A stretch of 64,000 nucleotides of DNA from Mesorhizobium sp. B2-3-4 (GCF_006442315.1 NZ_VFVY01000027.1:23334-87333), one strand, 5' to 3'. Positions 1 to 8,098 are shown, counted from the stretch's first letter. Made by a program: numbers and translations. Notes: generated by a model not told the origin, from the letters alone.

Positions 1-1
1 G

Positions 2-2083
2 AGCGTTGCCGGTACCACCACCAGCGGCGACGGCATCGAGATCAACGGCTCCAGCGCGACATTCAACTTCGCGTCCGCCACGATCGCGGCGACGGCTGGA
101 AACGGCATCCTGCTCAGCGGCGCCAACGGCGCGGTGACCTTCACGACGGTGACGATCGACAACACGGCGCTGGCCGGCATCAGGATCGACAGCAACACCA
201 ACGCGGTCGCCGTGAACGGCGGCTCGATCGGCGCCACCAACGACCCGACCGGCATAGGCGTCGACATCAATGGCGGCACCGGCAACGTCACCATCGCGGC
301 ATCGGTCAAGAAGACCACGGATGGCAACATCGTCGAAGTCAGTGGCCGCACCGCCGGAACCGTCACGCTCAGCGGCAGCCTCAGCGCCACCGGCGGCTTT
401 GACAACGGCATCGACGTCAACGGCAATTCCGGCACCGCGGTTATCAATTTCAGCAATACCAGCAAGGTCCTGAACACCGGAACCCATACCGCCGTCAGCC
501 TGGTCGGTAACACCAACGCGACCATCAACTTCACCGGCGGCGGGCTGGATATCGACACCAGCAGCGGCATCGGATTCAGCGCCACCGGCGGCGGTACGGT
601 GACTGTGCAGGATACCCTCAACACGATCAATTCGACAACCGGCACGGCGCTCAACGTCGTCAACACCACGATTGGCGCGTCGGGCCTGACCTTCAGGAGC
701 ATTTCGTCCAGCGGCGCTGCCAACGGCATCGTCCTCAACAACACGGGCACCAGCGGCGGCCTGTCTGTGACCGGCGATGGCGGCGGAACGAACAACGGGT
801 CGGGCGGCACAATCCAGGCTTCGACCGGCGATGCAATCAGCCTCACCAACACGCAGGACGTCCATCTCGCCTATATGAACATCACTAACAATCTGGGCGA
901 TGGCATCGGCGGCTCGAGCATCAATGGCTTCGTGCTGAACCGGCTAAACATCTCTGGCAACGGCAACGATGCCGCGACCGACGAATCCGGCATCAACATA
1001 ACGGAACTGACCGGAACGGCCTCGAACGGCGCGCATGCAACGTCGATCAGCAATTCGGTGATCAGCAACAACAACGAATTCGAGATCCAGATCTCGAACT
1101 CCACCGGCACGCTGACCAACCTGCAACTTGTCAACAACACGATTTCGGCCAACGGGCTGGCGATCAACGGCAATGCCTCCTCGCCACACGGCAACCTCGT
1201 CAACTTCCTTGGCACGGGGTCGTCCACGATGGGCCTCACGGTGACTGGAGGTTCATTCACCGGGAATACCGTTTCAGACCCGACCCATGTAATTACGGGA
1301 ACCGGCGTCTTTGGCAATTCCGGCGGCACCAGCATGACGGTGAACGTTTCGGGAGCAACCTTCACCAACAACAATGCCGGCGTCGACGTGTCCACTGACC
1401 CGGCTGCGACTTCTCTTACCTTCGACATCGAGGGCAACACGTTCATCGGCCAGCGTTCGACCGCCATCAACCATTTCGACAATGGGAACGCACCCTTCAC
1501 CAGAACGGTCAACGGCACTATCAAGAACAACATCATCGGCAACGACGCAGTCGCCAATTCCGGCTCGGCTATAGGCAATGGCATCAGCATCCAGAACGAG
1601 GGTGCCGTCAACGGCAAGTATTTGATCACCGGCAATACGATCTCCCAGATCGCCACGGCTGCTGGCATCAGCGTCAATGTCGGCCTTGGTGGCTCGGCTA
1701 CGGGCGGCGGCGAGACCGATGTCACGGTCACCAACAATGTGATCCAGCATATCAATGGCAATCGCGGGATCATCATCCAGGACAACCAAGTCACCGATAT
1801 CGCCAACCCGCCGGGCGCTGGGCCGTTCCCGACTATCTGGGCCAATGTTCAGGGCAATTCGTTCGCAAGCATTGCCGGCGCGGCCGGCAATGGCCAGTAT
1901 GTGCGCTTCAAACAGTCCTTCGGCATCTTCAAGGTGACGCAGTCAGCCGCAACTGCCGGGGCAATCGCCGGCGAACTCGATGACGCGAACGGCATTAACG
2001 ACCCGACTAAATTCAACATCAGCGGCACCGTGTCTTATAGTCAGGGCGCCGCACCCTTGCCGACTACCAACCCTCTGCCTTGA
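2..2083 (+). CDS. Right-handed beta-helix repeat surface protein, C-terminal part
   Basis: Partial gene: the frame is already open at base 2 and runs to a TGA, so the N-terminus lies outside the window. About 693 residues are visible. They are rich in Gly, Asn, Thr and Ser with few charged residues, and repeat short rungs such as NGIDVNGNSG, NGIVLNNTGTSGG and NVIQHINGNRG. This is the pattern of parallel beta-helix (PbH1) proteins seen in adhesins, polysaccharide-binding proteins and autotransporter passengers. No transporter barrel or RTX nonapeptide is visible at the C-terminus, which ends in a Pro-rich NPLP. It lies about 200 bases upstream of the three collar genes, so it may be a structural partner. 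The fold call is good; function is inferred. Confidence 0.75.
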   Translation, partial: SVAGTTTSGDGIEINGSSATFNFASATIAATAGNGILLSGANGAVTFTTVTIDNTALAGIRIDSNTNAVAVNGGSIGATNDPTGIGVDINGGTGNVTIAASVKKTTDGNIVEVSGRTAGTVTLSGSLSATGGFDNGIDVNGNSGTAVINFSNTSKVLNTGTHTAVSLVGNTNATINFTGGGLDIDTSSGIGFSATGGGTVTVQDTLNTINSTTGTALNVVNTTIGASGLTFRSISSSGAANGIVLNNTGTSGGLSVTGDGGGTNNGSGGTIQASTGDAISLTNTQDVHLAYMNITNNLGDGIGGSSINGFVLNRLNISGNGNDAATDESGINITELTGTASNGAHATSISNSVISNNNEFEIQISNSTGTLTNLQLVNNTISANGLAINGNASSPHGNLVNFLGTGSSTMGLTVTGGSFTGNTVSDPTHVITGTGVFGNSGGTSMTVNVSGATFTNNNAGVDVSTDPAATSLTFDIEGNTFIGQRSTAINHFDNGNAPFTRTVNGTIKNNIIGNDAVANSGSAIGNGISIQNEGAVNGKYLITGNTISQIATAAGISVNVGLGGSATGGGETDVTVTNNVIQHINGNRGIIIQDNQVTDIANPPGAGPFPTIWANVQGNSFASIAGAAGNGQYVRFKQSFGIFKVTQSAATAGAIAGELDDANGINDPTKFNISGTVSYSQGAAPLPTTNPLP

Positions 2084-2140
2084 TCGGGCTGAATTGGCTC
2101 GGCGACGTTCGATCACAACAGAGCAAGCTAAAAAACTGGC

Positions 2141-2169
2141 TTGCAAAGTAATGAAATCAGCTGTTCAAT
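2141..2169 (+). promoter_or_regulatory. Candidate sigma70-like promoter for the collar-protein operon
   Basis: TTGCAA and TTCAAT are separated by 17 bases in the AT-rich gap between the beta-helix gene and the first collar gene. The match to consensus is modest and the leader would be about 115 bases. Downstream lie two small inverted repeats, TTCTG-N5-CAGAA (2188-2202) and GTCGCAA-N7-TTGCGAC (2227-2247), the second of which could be an operator or leader hairpin. Inference only. Confidence 0.3.
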
Positions 2170-2226
2170 AAGGATCGGAAAAAGCGGTTCTGATTAACAG
2201 AAAATCTTAAGTACCGGTTGATGTGA

Positions 2227-2247
2227 GTCGCAAATCTTTCTTGCGAC
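2227..2247. repeat. Inverted repeat GTCGCAA-N7-TTGCGAC before the collar genes
   Basis: A perfect 7-base inverted repeat with a 7-base spacer, 45 bases before the first collar start. It could be a regulator site or an mRNA hairpin. It is not followed by a T-run, so it is not a standard terminator of the upstream gene. Confidence 0.4.
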
Positions 2248-2291
2248 GGTGAATCTATTGTGCCTGAGATGGCGATCGGGAGGGGGCGGCG

Positions 2292-2804
2292 ATGGCGGAA
2301 CCATTTCTTTCTGAAATCAGGATCATGTCGTTCGTCTTTGCACCCAAGGGCTGGGCGCTGTGCAATGGCCAACTGCTTCCCATCAACCAGAACCAACCAC
2401 TGTTCTCGCTGCTGGGCACCACGTTCGGCGGTGATGGCCGCGTCAACTTCGCGTTGCCCGACTATCGCGGGCGCATTCCGAATCATGTCGGTGGCGGCCA
2501 CACGCTGGGCGAGCGCGGTGGCGAGCAGGCGCATACGCTATCCATAAGCGAACTGCCGCAGCATACGCATATCGCGAACGCATCCATGACGCAGGGCGAT
2601 TCCACTAATCCAAACTTTGGCAATGTCGGCAACATCCTGGCGAGGGATCCTGGAAATATCTATGGCCCTGCCACCAATCTGGCGGCATTGAACGCCGGGA
2701 GCGTGTCCAACATCGGCGGCAGCCAGGCGCATCTCAACATGCAGCCCTTCCTGACGCTCAATTTCTGCATCGCCCTGCAGGGCATCTTCCCCTCGCCGAC
2801 TTGA
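2292..2804 (+). CDS. Tail-collar domain protein 1 (microcystin-dependent protein type)
   Basis: 170 residues. It matches the phage tail collar / Mdp pattern: an N-terminal EIRIMSF-FAPKGWALCNGQ followed by LLGTTFGGDG and FALPDYRGR, a central variable loop with a His pair (QHTH), and a C-terminal GGSQAHLNMQPFLTLNF. The collar fold forms trimeric tips in phage fibres; bacterial copies are linked by name to microcystin response, but their function is largely unknown. The start follows GGGAGGGGGCGGCG. It is the first of three tandem paralogues, 12 bases before the next. No signal peptide is seen. Family confidence is high; role unknown. Confidence 0.88.
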   Translation: MAEPFLSEIRIMSFVFAPKGWALCNGQLLPINQNQPLFSLLGTTFGGDGRVNFALPDYRGRIPNHVGGGHTLGERGGEQAHTLSISELPQHTHIANASMTQGDSTNPNFGNVGNILARDPGNIYGPATNLAALNAGSVSNIGGSQAHLNMQPFLTLNFCIALQGIFPSPT

Positions 2805-2816
2805 GGATTAGCGACC

Positions 2817-3320
2817 ATGGCACAACCCTATGTTGGCGAAGTCCGTATGTTTGCGGGCAATTTCGCGCCGGCCGGCTGGATGTTTTGCGAGGGGCAGCTT
2901 TTGCCGATCTCGGAGAACGAGACGCTGTTCCAACTGATCGGCACCACCTATGGCGGCGACGGCGAAAGCACTTTCGCGCTGCCTGACCTGCGCGGCCGGA
3001 TTCCTCTCCACCAGGGCAACGGCTTCATACTTGCCGAGACAGGCGGCGTCGAAGAGGTCACGCTGACAATCAACCAGATTCCGGCGCATTCCCATCCACT
3101 GTTGGGAAACAAAGGCAATGGATCCCAACCCACGGGGCAGAACAACGTTCTCGCAAGTTCGACCCTGATAAGACTTTACGCTGTTGAAACAGCTGATGCC
3201 GCGATGGCGACGTCCGCGATATCCTCGGTGGGCGGCAGCCAGCCGCATACGAACTTTCAGCCCTATCTCTGCATCAATTTCATCATCTCGCTGTTCGGCA
3301 TCTTCCCGTCGCCGACTTGA
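2817..3320 (+). CDS. Tail-collar domain protein 2 (microcystin-dependent protein type)
   Basis: 167 residues, the second collar paralogue. It keeps the same frame of motifs: GEVRMFAGNFAPAGWMFCEG, LIGTTYGGDGESTFALPDLRGR, AHSHP, then GGSQPHTNFQPYLCINF and the ending FGIFPSPT. The middle segment (around residues 95-135) differs completely from the neighbours, which fits a conserved scaffold with a changeable surface loop. A GAGGA element sits ahead of the ATG. It is 12 bases after gene 1 and 12 bases before gene 3, so a single mRNA is very likely and the products may assemble together. Confidence 0.88.
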   Translation: MAQPYVGEVRMFAGNFAPAGWMFCEGQLLPISENETLFQLIGTTYGGDGESTFALPDLRGRIPLHQGNGFILAETGGVEEVTLTINQIPAHSHPLLGNKGNGSQPTGQNNVLASSTLIRLYAVETADAAMATSAISSVGGSQPHTNFQPYLCINFIISLFGIFPSPT

Positions 3321-3332
3321 AGAGGGACTGTC

Positions 3333-3860
3333 ATGGCCGATCCGTTCGTCGCCGAAATCCGAATCTTCCCGTTCAATTTCGCCCCCAGGGGCTGGGCGTG
3401 GTGCGACGGCCAGCTTCTGCCGCTGTCGCAGAACACGGCGCTGTTCTCGCTCCTCGGCACCACCTATGGCGGCAACGGCAAGTCCAACTTCGCCCTGCCT
3501 GATCTGCAAGGGCGTTCGCCGATGCATCCGGGCCAAGGGCCGGGACTTTCCCTACACGATCTCGGCGAGACCGGTGGTACGGAAACTGTGTCGCTGCTGG
3601 AGTCCGAAATTCCGATGCACAACCACGCTATGCGAGGGACTGTTGAAGACGGGACGCAAGGCACGCTTACCCCCGGCATCACCCTGGCAACCTCTATCGG
3701 TGGCGCCGTGTTTCAAAAGACCACCAATACCAATCTGGCGGCGATGAGCCCTAGCGCTCTCGCGCCCGCCGGCGGCGATCAGCCGCACAACAATATGCAG
3801 CCCTATCTCACCTGCTATTTCTGCATCGCGCTGCAAGGCGTCTTCCCGCCGAGAGGCTGA
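3333..3860 (+). CDS. Tail-collar domain protein 3 (microcystin-dependent protein type)
   Basis: 175 residues, the third collar paralogue: EIRIFPFNFAPRGWAWCDGQ, LLGTTYGGNGKSNFALPDLQ, MHNHAM, GGDQPHNNMQPYLTCYFCIA. It has a few extra residues in the first loop (GQGPGLSLHDLGETGG) compared with the other two. The start follows AGAGGGACTGTC. Three adjacent but diverged copies suggest a hetero-oligomer rather than simple gene dosage. There are no phage capsid, terminase, portal or lysis genes nearby, so a prophage remnant is unlikely. Confidence 0.88.
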   Translation: MADPFVAEIRIFPFNFAPRGWAWCDGQLLPLSQNTALFSLLGTTYGGNGKSNFALPDLQGRSPMHPGQGPGLSLHDLGETGGTETVSLLESEIPMHNHAMRGTVEDGTQGTLTPGITLATSIGGAVFQKTTNTNLAAMSPSALAPAGGDQPHNNMQPYLTCYFCIALQGVFPPRG

Positions 3861-3889
3861 CACCGAGCAACAGGGTAGGATCGAACCAA

Positions 3890-5179
3890 ATGGCCAAGAC
3901 AACAGCACCAAAAAAGAAAGCGGCCGCCGGCAAGAAGGCCGAAGCCGCGGCAGCCCCAGGCGCCGCGCCCGCCTACCAGAGCATGCCGGCCGGCACGCCG
4001 TTCTTCGAACTGTCGCGGCTGATGATCGTCGGCATCGATTCGGCGGCCGGGCGGCTGATCCAGAAGGCTCAAGTCGCGCCCAACGGGGCGTGGCCTTCCG
4101 CATGGTCGCCAATCGCCGCCGGCGCCTGGGTGATCATGACCGCCGGCCTGACCAAGGACGGCCGCGTCGCGGTCGTCGCGCAGCCGTCGGGTACCGTCAA
4201 TCTGTCCTTCATCACCGAGGATGCCAACCAGGTCGGCCCGGTCGACAAATGGAATCCGCCGGTGAACATCGGCGCGCCGCCCGGCGCCGCCAGCTACCAG
4301 AAACTGTCGATGGCCAACGATGCGGATGGCCGCATCGAGGTGTTCCTCACCGATAATCAGGGCCGCATCTGGTGGATCTACCAGAATCCCGACCAGATCG
4401 TGCAGGTGCAGAAAACCATCACCCCGCCCGGCACCACCACGCCGATCGTCGTGACCGTCGACGAGCTCAGGCCGCCCGCCCAGCCGTGGAGCGCCTGGCA
4501 GCAGATCCCCGGCGGGCTTGTCACGGTCACGGCGCTGCGCCAGGCCGATGGCCGTATCGCCCTGTTCGGCATCAATTCCGGGCTGCACCTCTACCGCTGC
4601 CAGCAGAACACGGCGCAAGCGCTGAAGGTCACCGACTGGACGGGATGGGTGCAGATCGACAATGGCGCGACGGGCGGCTTCATCGAGATGGCGCCGGTGG
4701 TCGGCCCGCTCGGCGGCACCAACCTGTTCGCCCTGACCCAGAACGGCCAGGTCGTGCACACGCTGCAGCGGCCCGCCAGCTCCGACAATTGGACGCCATG
4801 GGCGTCGCCGGGCTATTCCAGGGTGCCCAAATATACGCTCGCCGCCGGCATCCAGGGCGATGGCGACATCGTGCTGGTCACCTCCGACCAGCAGCGCGTC
4901 CATGAGTTCAACGCCCAGCTGGATGCCGCCGCGCAGATCTGGACCGGGTGGCGCGACCTCAGCGCGTCTTCCTATTCAACGCGCCTGACGCTCAACTACA
5001 ATGCCGACGGGCGGCTCGCCCTGTTCAGCATGATGATCATGCCGGACGGCACCAACGGGCTGTGGACGATCAACCAGATGGCCATCGACAGCACCGAATG
5101 GGAATATCAATGGACGTCGCTGACCGACAACAACCTCAAGCAGATCGCCGTGGTGCGCGACCTGACGCCGCCGGCATGA
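3890..5179 (+). CDS. PLL-lectin-like beta-propeller protein with Lys/Ala-rich N-terminal tail
   Basis: 429 residues. The first about 28 are Lys/Ala/Pro-rich and lack a signal peptide; the rest is a repeat of W-x-x-W blades. WSAW (200-203), WTGW (250-253), WTPW (301-304) and WTGW (351-354) are clear, with weaker copies near 68, 121 and 404. DGR turns at 90, 146, 220 and 373 are spaced about one blade apart. This is the signature of tectonin/PLL-type sugar-binding propellers of about seven blades. It sits 29 bases after the third collar gene and 18 before a GNAT gene. A carbohydrate-binding role is inferred from the fold; ligand and location are unknown. Confidence 0.7.
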   Translation: MAKTTAPKKKAAAGKKAEAAAAPGAAPAYQSMPAGTPFFELSRLMIVGIDSAAGRLIQKAQVAPNGAWPSAWSPIAAGAWVIMTAGLTKDGRVAVVAQPSGTVNLSFITEDANQVGPVDKWNPPVNIGAPPGAASYQKLSMANDADGRIEVFLTDNQGRIWWIYQNPDQIVQVQKTITPPGTTTPIVVTVDELRPPAQPWSAWQQIPGGLVTVTALRQADGRIALFGINSGLHLYRCQQNTAQALKVTDWTGWVQIDNGATGGFIEMAPVVGPLGGTNLFALTQNGQVVHTLQRPASSDNWTPWASPGYSRVPKYTLAAGIQGDGDIVLVTSDQQRVHEFNAQLDAAAQIWTGWRDLSASSYSTRLTLNYNADGRLALFSMMIMPDGTNGLWTINQMAIDSTEWEYQWTSLTDNNLKQIAVVRDLTPPA

Positions 5180-5197
5180 CGGCGGGCCCGGAGCATT

Positions 5198-5761
5198 GTG
5201 CAGACAGCTGAATTGACAGACGTCTCGGCGGTGCGTTCCACCGTGGGCTGGCGGCGCGCCGGCGCGGCCGGGCTGGTGTTTCGCGCCGCCGGTGACGCCG
5301 ACATCGCCTTCCTGTCGCGGCTCTACGCCTCGACCCGCCTCGAAGAGCTCGCGGTGACGGACTGGAGCGAGGCGCAGAAGGCCGCCTTTCTCGGCATGCA
5401 GTTCCAGGCCCAGCACGCGCACTACCACAAGCATTACCCGCAAGCCGACTGGCTGGTGGTGAGCCATGCCGGACAGGATATCGGCCGGCTCTATATCGAG
5501 CGCTGGCCGAGCCAGCACCGCATCATCGACATCGCCTTGCTGCCGGCGCATCGCCGCAAGGGCCACGGCACCGCCCTGCTGCGGGATCTCATCGACGAGG
5601 CATGGTTAGCTGGCAAATATGTCTCGATCCATGTCGAGAAGAACAATCCGGCGCGGGGACTCTATCTCGAACTCGGCTTCGCGGTCGTCGAGGACAAGGG
5701 CGTCTACGACCTGATGGCCTGCGCCCCGGACGGGGGCTGGGCGGCAGCCGCGAACCCCTGA
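5198..5761 (+). CDS. GNAT family N-acetyltransferase
   Basis: 187 residues from a GTG start. The acetyl-CoA binding motif A, RRKGHGTALL, lies at 119-128, preceded by the beta4 strand IIDIALLPA and followed by VSIHVEKNNPARGLYLELGF, all typical of GNAT enzymes. It is the last gene of the collar-propeller run and overlaps in function with nothing else nearby, so its substrate may be a product of the same operon or a small molecule. The Lys-rich tail of the upstream propeller is one possible target, which is speculation. Family call is firm, substrate unknown. Confidence 0.85.
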   Translation: MQTAELTDVSAVRSTVGWRRAGAAGLVFRAAGDADIAFLSRLYASTRLEELAVTDWSEAQKAAFLGMQFQAQHAHYHKHYPQADWLVVSHAGQDIGRLYIERWPSQHRIIDIALLPAHRRKGHGTALLRDLIDEAWLAGKYVSIHVEKNNPARGLYLELGFAVVEDKGVYDLMACAPDGGWAAAANP

Positions 5762-5832
5762 GGTCGGCTGAAGCCTTTCTCCATTCCTCAGAGTCGATGA
5801 CGAAGGCCGGGATTGCGGCCACCCAAGCGGCC

Positions 5833-6105
5833 CTAGTTAAACACCGCCTCGTAGGTCCGGCCGTTGGCGTCGGCGGCAACCGGCACGATGAAGATATCGT
5901 GGACACCGCCGGCGCCGGCGAGGCTGTAGATCGCCTGCGGCAGCGCGATCTCACGCGGTCCCCGAAACAGCAGGGAAAACCCGCCGCCCGGGCGCGGGCT
6001 GGCGTCGATGCGGTTGACAGCGCTCAATTCGAGGGTGATGCGGCCGCCGCCGGTGTCGATGACGAATGCCTGTCCGATCGCCTGTTCGAAATCCGCCGCC
6101 ATCAT
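5833..6105 (-). CDS. DUF6916-like small protein
   Basis: About 90 residues if translation starts at the MMAADFEQ pair; an in-frame extension of 60 residues upstream is Arg/Cys-rich and looks non-coding. The body has alternating beta-strand character (AFVIDTGGGRITLELSAV, GFSLLFRGPREIALPQAIY, GGVHDIFIVPVA). It resembles the DUF6916 family from memory, a group without known function. It is convergent with the GNAT gene and divergent from the SapC gene. No strong ribosome-binding site is seen at either ATG, so the start is uncertain. Confidence 0.55.
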   Translation of the reverse strand: MMAADFEQAIGQAFVIDTGGGRITLELSAVNRIDASPRPGGGFSLLFRGPREIALPQAIYSLAGAGGVHDIFIVPVAADANGRTYEAVFN

Positions 6106-6437
6106 TCCATTTCGCCCCGGAGCCGTTTGACCGGCACTGTCGCCATTTCGCGGTGGGCTGTCCAGCGCTGTTTGTTTCGCGGGCGCGAGGCGAAAAAGTC
6201 GAAACACCTTGCCGCGAAGTGCCCGTCGGCGCGAAGTGCCCGCAAGACAATTGCCCACCGCAAATCCGCAAATACAGCAGCTCATGTCCTTTTACGGGCG
6301 GCTGCGACACTGTAGTACTTTGTCTCGGCGCGGGATTCTTTTCGGACACAGGCCCGGCGCAACAAACACAAGCTTCGGCAAGAATGCCGGACGAGGACTG
6401 GCCGGCCTGATCGGCTCGCGGCAGAAAAGGACGGACG
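6106..6437. other. Divergent intergenic region with a 13-base direct repeat
   Basis: This gap separates the DUF6916-like gene (minus) from the SapC gene (plus) and should hold both promoters. CGCGAAGTGCCCG occurs twice, at 6213-6225 and 6230-6242, a period of 17 bases, which could be a regulator binding site. No convincing small gene or RNA was found. Confidence 0.4.
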
Positions 6438-7232
6438 ATGGCTGAGACTGGTGTGAAAGCAGGGACGGCGCCGGCGACAGGGGACGCGATGCCGCTGTTT
6501 TATGCGCGGCCCGAGGCGCTCAACCCGGCCCGGCACGGTTCGATCGGGCTGACCGCGCGCAGCGACTTTTCCTTCGCGCGCCAGGCGCATGCCATTCCGG
6601 TGGTGGCCTCGGAAATGCCGGCGGCGATGCGCTCCTATCCGATCGTCTTCATCGGCGCGGCCAAGGCGCCCGTGATCATCACCGGCGTGCGCCAAGACGA
6701 GAACCTGTTCGTCGACGCCGACGGCAAGTGGAGCGCCCCGCACTACATACCGGCCTATGTCCGCCGCTATCCCTTCATCCTGGCCGAGGATCCGTCCTCG
6801 GCCGGCCGGCTGACGCTGTGCGTCGACAGGGCGAGCGAGCGCGTCGTCGACCAGATCGCGGCGTCGTCGCGCGACGACAAGGTGCTGCCGTTCTTCAGCG
6901 GCAACGAGCCGACCGAGGCTACCAAGCAGGCGCTCGCCTTCTGCAACCAGTTCCAGATCGATTTCCGGGCGACCCGCGAGATGGTCGACAAGATCGACGC
7001 GCATGGCCTGTTCGCCCCACGCCAGAGCAAGGTGACGCTGGAAGGCGGCGAAGTGCTCAACCTCACCGATTTCCAGGTGATCGACGAAGCCGCCTTCAAC
7101 AAATTGAGCGACGCGGCCTTCCTCGACCTCAGAAAATCAGGTGCGCTCAGCCTGCTCTACTGCCATCTCGCCTCGACCAACAGCTGGACCTCGCTGGTGC
7201 ACCAGGCATCGGTAAGGAAGGCGGGCGGGTGA
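6438..7232 (+). CDS. SapC family protein
   Basis: 264 residues matching the SapC family (named after a Campylobacter S-layer-locus protein, unrelated to the SapABCDF peptide transporter). Typical segments are the early PLFYARPEALNPARHGS, then IPVVASEMPAAMRSYPIVF, the NLFVDADGKW strand and YVRRYPFILAEDP. No signal peptide or membrane segment is seen. AAAAGGACGGACG precedes the ATG. In many genomes SapC proteins sit beside surface-layer or cupin-type genes; the function is unproven. Its position next to the collar cassette makes a surface or assembly role plausible but not shown. Confidence 0.8.
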   Translation: MAETGVKAGTAPATGDAMPLFYARPEALNPARHGSIGLTARSDFSFARQAHAIPVVASEMPAAMRSYPIVFIGAAKAPVIITGVRQDENLFVDADGKWSAPHYIPAYVRRYPFILAEDPSSAGRLTLCVDRASERVVDQIAASSRDDKVLPFFSGNEPTEATKQALAFCNQFQIDFRATREMVDKIDAHGLFAPRQSKVTLEGGEVLNLTDFQVIDEAAFNKLSDAAFLDLRKSGALSLLYCHLASTNSWTSLVHQASVRKAGG

Positions 7233-7269
7233 GGGGCTGGGTGAAGGCGGCCCCTCATCGAAAGGCGGG

Positions 7270-7833
7270 CTATGCCGCTGCCCGCCGGTCGTGGGCGCCC
7301 TCCCTTATCTCCTCGGCGAGCTTGCCGCAGAACGCGTCGAGATCGCCCGGGTTGCGACTGGTGACGAGCCCCTGATCGGTGACGACAGCACTGTCTTCCC
7401 AAAGACCACCGGCATTGATCACGTCGGTCTTGACTGACTTGTAAGACGTGACGCGGCGCCCCTTGACGATCCCGGTCTCCACGAGAAGCCAGGGCGCGTG
7501 GCAGATCGCACCGACAACCTTGTTGGCGGACCAGAATGATTTGACGAAGTCCAACGCCTTCTGCTCGACCCGGAGCAGGTCGGGGTTGATAACGCCCCCA
7601 GGCAGAACGATGGCATCGTAGTCGTCTGCCCGCGCTTCATCCAGGGTCTTGTCGACCGGAACGCCCCGTCCCCAATCCTTGTGATCCCAGCCTCTGATCT
7701 CACCGCTTGCGAGTGACACGACGTCCACTTGCGCACCCGCCTCGCGCAATTTTTTCAATGGAACTTCCAATTCGGACTGTTCAAAACCGTTGGTGGCCAG
7801 AACGGCGACGCGCTTGCCAGAAATGTTCTGCAT
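7270..7833 (-). CDS. Type 1 glutamine amidotransferase, DJ-1/PfpI family
   Basis: 187 residues from the ATG that has GGAG six bases ahead of it; two in-frame ATGs slightly upstream are possible but lack that spacing. The nucleophile elbow is VVGAICHAPWLL with Cys111-His112, and the family Glu is in TNGFEQSE (about residue 18). Close relatives (PfpI, YhbO, YraA) act as stress proteins with proposed deglycase or glyoxalase activity, in the cytoplasm. It is a single gene, convergent with the SapC gene. Family call is firm; the physiological reaction is debated for the whole family. Confidence 0.88.
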   Translation of the reverse strand: MQNISGKRVAVLATNGFEQSELEVPLKKLREAGAQVDVVSLASGEIRGWDHKDWGRGVPVDKTLDEARADDYDAIVLPGGVINPDLLRVEQKALDFVKSFWSANKVVGAICHAPWLLVETGIVKGRRVTSYKSVKTDVINAGGLWEDSAVVTDQGLVTSRNPGDLDAFCGKLAEEIREGAHDRRAAA

Positions 7834-7970
7834 CATTTTCTCCATCTTTGGGTTGATGGAGGCTAACGAGGCCGGGCGGGAAGCGTTCCTGCTGTAATTA
7901 TATGACTTCCGGGAAATCCTGGCCTGGCCCCGACTGTGGCGACGGCGCCAGCGTCCGCCCCAAAAATGCG

Positions 7971-7998
7971 AAAAAGCCGCGGCGGGCCGCGGCTTTTC
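7971..7998 (-). terminator. Intrinsic terminator after tRNA-Gly
   Basis: On the minus strand a GCCGCGGC hairpin is flanked by AAAAG and CTTTT, giving a 12-base complementary arm pair with a two-base centre and a T-run. It lies 26 bases beyond the CCA end of the tRNA gene, in the right orientation to end its transcript. Confidence 0.75.
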
Positions 7999-8023
7999 GA
8001 TGCTTGATTTCCCTGGAGGAAAC

Positions 8024-8098
8024 TGGAGCGGGTGAAGCGATTCGAACGCTCGACCCCAACCTTGGCAAGGTTGTGCTCTACCCCTGAGCTACACCCGC
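8024..8098 (-). tRNA. tRNA-Gly (anticodon GCC)
   Basis: 75-nt gene. The acceptor arm GCGGGTG pairs with CACCCGC, followed by the discriminator T and an encoded CCA. The D-arm reads GTAGCTCAGGGGTAGAGC, the anticodon stem-loop CAACCTTGCCAAGGTTG carries GCC, and the T-arm has GTTCGAATC. The U discriminator is normal for bacterial glycine tRNAs. No flanking direct repeat was noticed, so there is no sign that an element has integrated here. Confidence 0.97.

Noticed and set aside
2292..3860. Prophage remnant suggested by phage tail-collar domains
   Set aside because: No capsid, portal, terminase, integrase or lysis genes nearby; three bacterial-type collar paralogues with a propeller are not a phage module.
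6438..7232. SapC as part of a SapABCDF peptide ABC transporter
   Set aside because: The sequence is a soluble SapC-family (S-layer locus) protein without permease helices; no sapA, B, D or F genes are adjacent.
8024..8098. tRNA-Gly as an integration site of a genomic island
   Set aside because: No integrase gene and no repeated tRNA 3' end were seen on either side.
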